NCBI GenBank assembly: GCA_013695565.1
Contig: JACDAG010000502.1
Coordinates: 1-5,356 of the forward strand
Length of the DNA stretch: 5,356 nucleotides
Direction: 5' to 3'
Source: Bradyrhizobium sp.
GTDB taxonomy: Bacteria > Pseudomonadota > Alphaproteobacteria > Rhizobiales > Xanthobacteraceae
Shown in pieces: positions 4,917-5,356 of the stretch. The notes beneath the pieces were generated by a model that ran no database searches, had not been told where the DNA came from, and was given only the letters and a program-made list of their open reading frames with translations. Every line of letters starts with the position of its first letter. The first letter of the stretch is position 1. A program made the translations under genes and the position numbers.

Positions 4917-5102
4917 TCACAGCCGAAGGGTTGGGGTTTCGATTGCGCCGCGAAAATTGCGCTCCATCAGCTGCTTCTGGGCGATCATGAAGTCCGTCTT
5001 GGCGCCGTAGCCAGTCGCAAAGACGATATATCCGCCGCCAGCGACTGCGGCGAGGTCGTTCTCGTTGAGTTCGCGAAGATCGATCTGATTCCCGTTCGTC
5101 AT
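4917..5102 (-). CDS. double-glycine leader peptide (bacteriocin/RiPP-type precursor candidate)
   Basis: The product is a 61-residue peptide starting at ATG 5102. Residues 1-23 look like a double-glycine leader: acidic and hydrophilic, with the pattern IDLRELNENDLAAVAGG, where Leu9, Leu12, Leu17 and Val20 fit the family's spaced hydrophobic residues. Cleavage after Gly23 would release a 38-residue core (GYIVFATGYGAKTDF, then MIAQKQLMERNF, ending TPTLRL). The core has no cysteine, so thioether or disulfide products are excluded. It is moderately amphipathic and mildly basic. GGGAG (5111-5115) precedes the ATG by 8 bases. The frame stays open upstream to 5249, but those residues are atypical and lack a ribosome site. 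No peptidase-containing ABC transporter or modifying enzyme is in view; such exporters are often encoded elsewhere. The leader call is good; bacteriocin activity is only an inference, as many rhizobial GG-peptides have no known role. Confidence 0.75.
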   Translation of the reverse strand: MTNGNQIDLRELNENDLAAVAGGGYIVFATGYGAKTDFMIAQKQLMERNFRGAIETPTLRL

Positions 5103-5180
5103 GGTGCATTCTCCCATTAGCTCGACCGGCGCGATTATTCGCTCCGTTCCGTCGAGGCCGGAAAAATGGCCCATCCTGAA

Positions 5181-5210
5181 ATGATACGCTGTTCCCCAGG
5201 TAACAGCCAA
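5181..5210 (-). promoter_or_regulatory. candidate sigma-70-type promoter of the double-glycine peptide gene
   Basis: Read on the minus strand, TTGGCT (5210-5205) and TATCAT (5186-5181) stand 18 bp apart, matching the -35 and -10 consensus at four and five positions. Transcription would begin near 5174, leaving a leader of roughly 70 bases before the ATG at 5102. The spacer holds the imperfect dyad GTTACCTGGGGAAC (5204-5191; arms GTTnCC and GGnAAC), a possible operator between the two boxes. Confidence 0.55.
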
Positions 5211-5213
5211 TAG

Positions 5214-5227
5214 GTGACCCGCGTCAC
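5214..5227. promoter_or_regulatory. palindrome GTGAC-N4-GTCAC upstream of the peptide promoter
   Basis: GTGACCCGCGTCAC has perfect 5-bp arms around CCGC. It ends 4 bp upstream of the candidate -35 box of the leftward peptide gene, where an activator would sit. The half-site resembles CRP/FNR-like TGTGA-type motifs only loosely, so I name no regulator. Confidence 0.35.
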
Positions 5228-5269
5228 GCATCGAGGTCTGCCGCGCCACCGCTCCGCCTTCTCTTAGGG

Positions 5270-5313
5270 CGCGATGAGTTTAGGTTGGAGTGGTCCACTC
5301 GCACCCTATCGCG
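5270..5313. repeat. nested inverted repeat next to the terminal repeat element
   Basis: An outer stem CGCGAT (5270-5275) with ATCGCG (5308-5313) encloses an inner, almost loop-free stem GAGTGG (5288-5293) with CCACTC (5295-5300). No gene is visible from 5103 to 5356 apart from the peptide's control region, so this stretch is intergenic. It abuts the repeat at 5311-5356 and may be part of the same composite element. Confidence 0.5.
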
Positions 5314-5356
5314 TCATCCCCGGGATGAACGCAATTGCGTTCACCCGTAGGTGCGC
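5311..5356 (+). repeat. palindromic intergenic repeat (REP-like), copy B, cut by the window end
   Basis: CATCCC/GGGATG (5315-5320 and 5322-5327) is followed by the perfect 18-bp palindrome TGAACGCAATTGCGTTCA (5326-5343) and then AGGTGCGC at the window end. The minus strand of 1600-1553 shows the same order: CGTCC/GGACG, then GAACGCACTTGCGTTC, then GAGGTGCGC. The two are therefore copies of one family in opposite orientation. If the match holds, the element continues past 5356 with a GCGCGC stem-loop and a sequence like GATGAG. Confidence 0.7.

Noticed and set aside
5103..5249. Longer 110-residue form of the double-glycine peptide
   Set aside because: It would begin upstream of the candidate promoter and put the leader 49 residues inside the protein. 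The GGGAG site and leader pattern both point to ATG 5102.
1..5356. CRISPR array, tRNA or rRNA genes, insertion-sequence transposase
   Set aside because: I found no regularly spaced repeats, no cloverleaf with a CCA-ready acceptor, no rRNA-like sequence and no transposase motifs. The only repeats are two copies of a short palindromic element and one other structured gap element.

Overview
The window looks like chromosome from a GC-rich alphaproteobacterium, most likely Bradyrhizobium or a close relative such as Rhodopseudomonas. The grounds are base composition, codon use, the protein types and several intergenic palindromic repeats of a style I associate with that group. No database search was possible, so the genus is an inference.

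Region 1 (1-2857, perhaps to 3396) is a small catabolic locus. A LacI/GalR-family regulator, cut by the left edge, is transcribed leftward. Opposite it runs a rightward set of genes: a classical short-chain dehydrogenase (SDR), a doubtful 64-residue ORF, a VOC (vicinal oxygen chelate, glyoxalase-fold) protein and a carboxymuconolactone-decarboxylase-family protein. The 197-bp divergent spacer holds a perfect GalR-type operator (TGGAAACGTTTCCA), a matching half-site exactly 21 bp upstream, a TTGACA -35 box and a third imperfect site nearer the regulator. The simplest model is effector-relieved repression of the SDR operon, perhaps with autoregulation. After a 113-bp gap holding a structured repeat comes a DOPA-4,5-dioxygenase-family gene. 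Together the enzymes suggest oxidation, isomerisation or ring cleavage of a small, possibly aromatic substrate, but the substrate cannot be read from the sequence.

Region 2 (3397-4859) holds a membrane-anchored DUF2778 (L,D-transpeptidase-like) protein translationally coupled to an 88-residue protein of unknown function. Just upstream are three GANTC sites (the CcrM methylation motif of alphaproteobacteria) within 28 bp. Two of them form the arms of a perfect inverted repeat, which hints at cell-cycle-linked control of a cell-wall enzyme.

Region 3 (4860-5356) starts with a strong hairpin between convergent genes. Next is a leftward 61-residue peptide with a double-glycine (bacteriocin-type) leader, a good candidate promoter and two dyads. 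The window ends inside a repeat element. That last repeat is an inverted second copy of the one lying between the SDR and VOC genes.

The most interesting points are the phased operator array, the GANTC cluster, the cysteine-free double-glycine peptide, and the 64-residue ORF whose second half is encoded by a repeat. Nothing here proves a new system.
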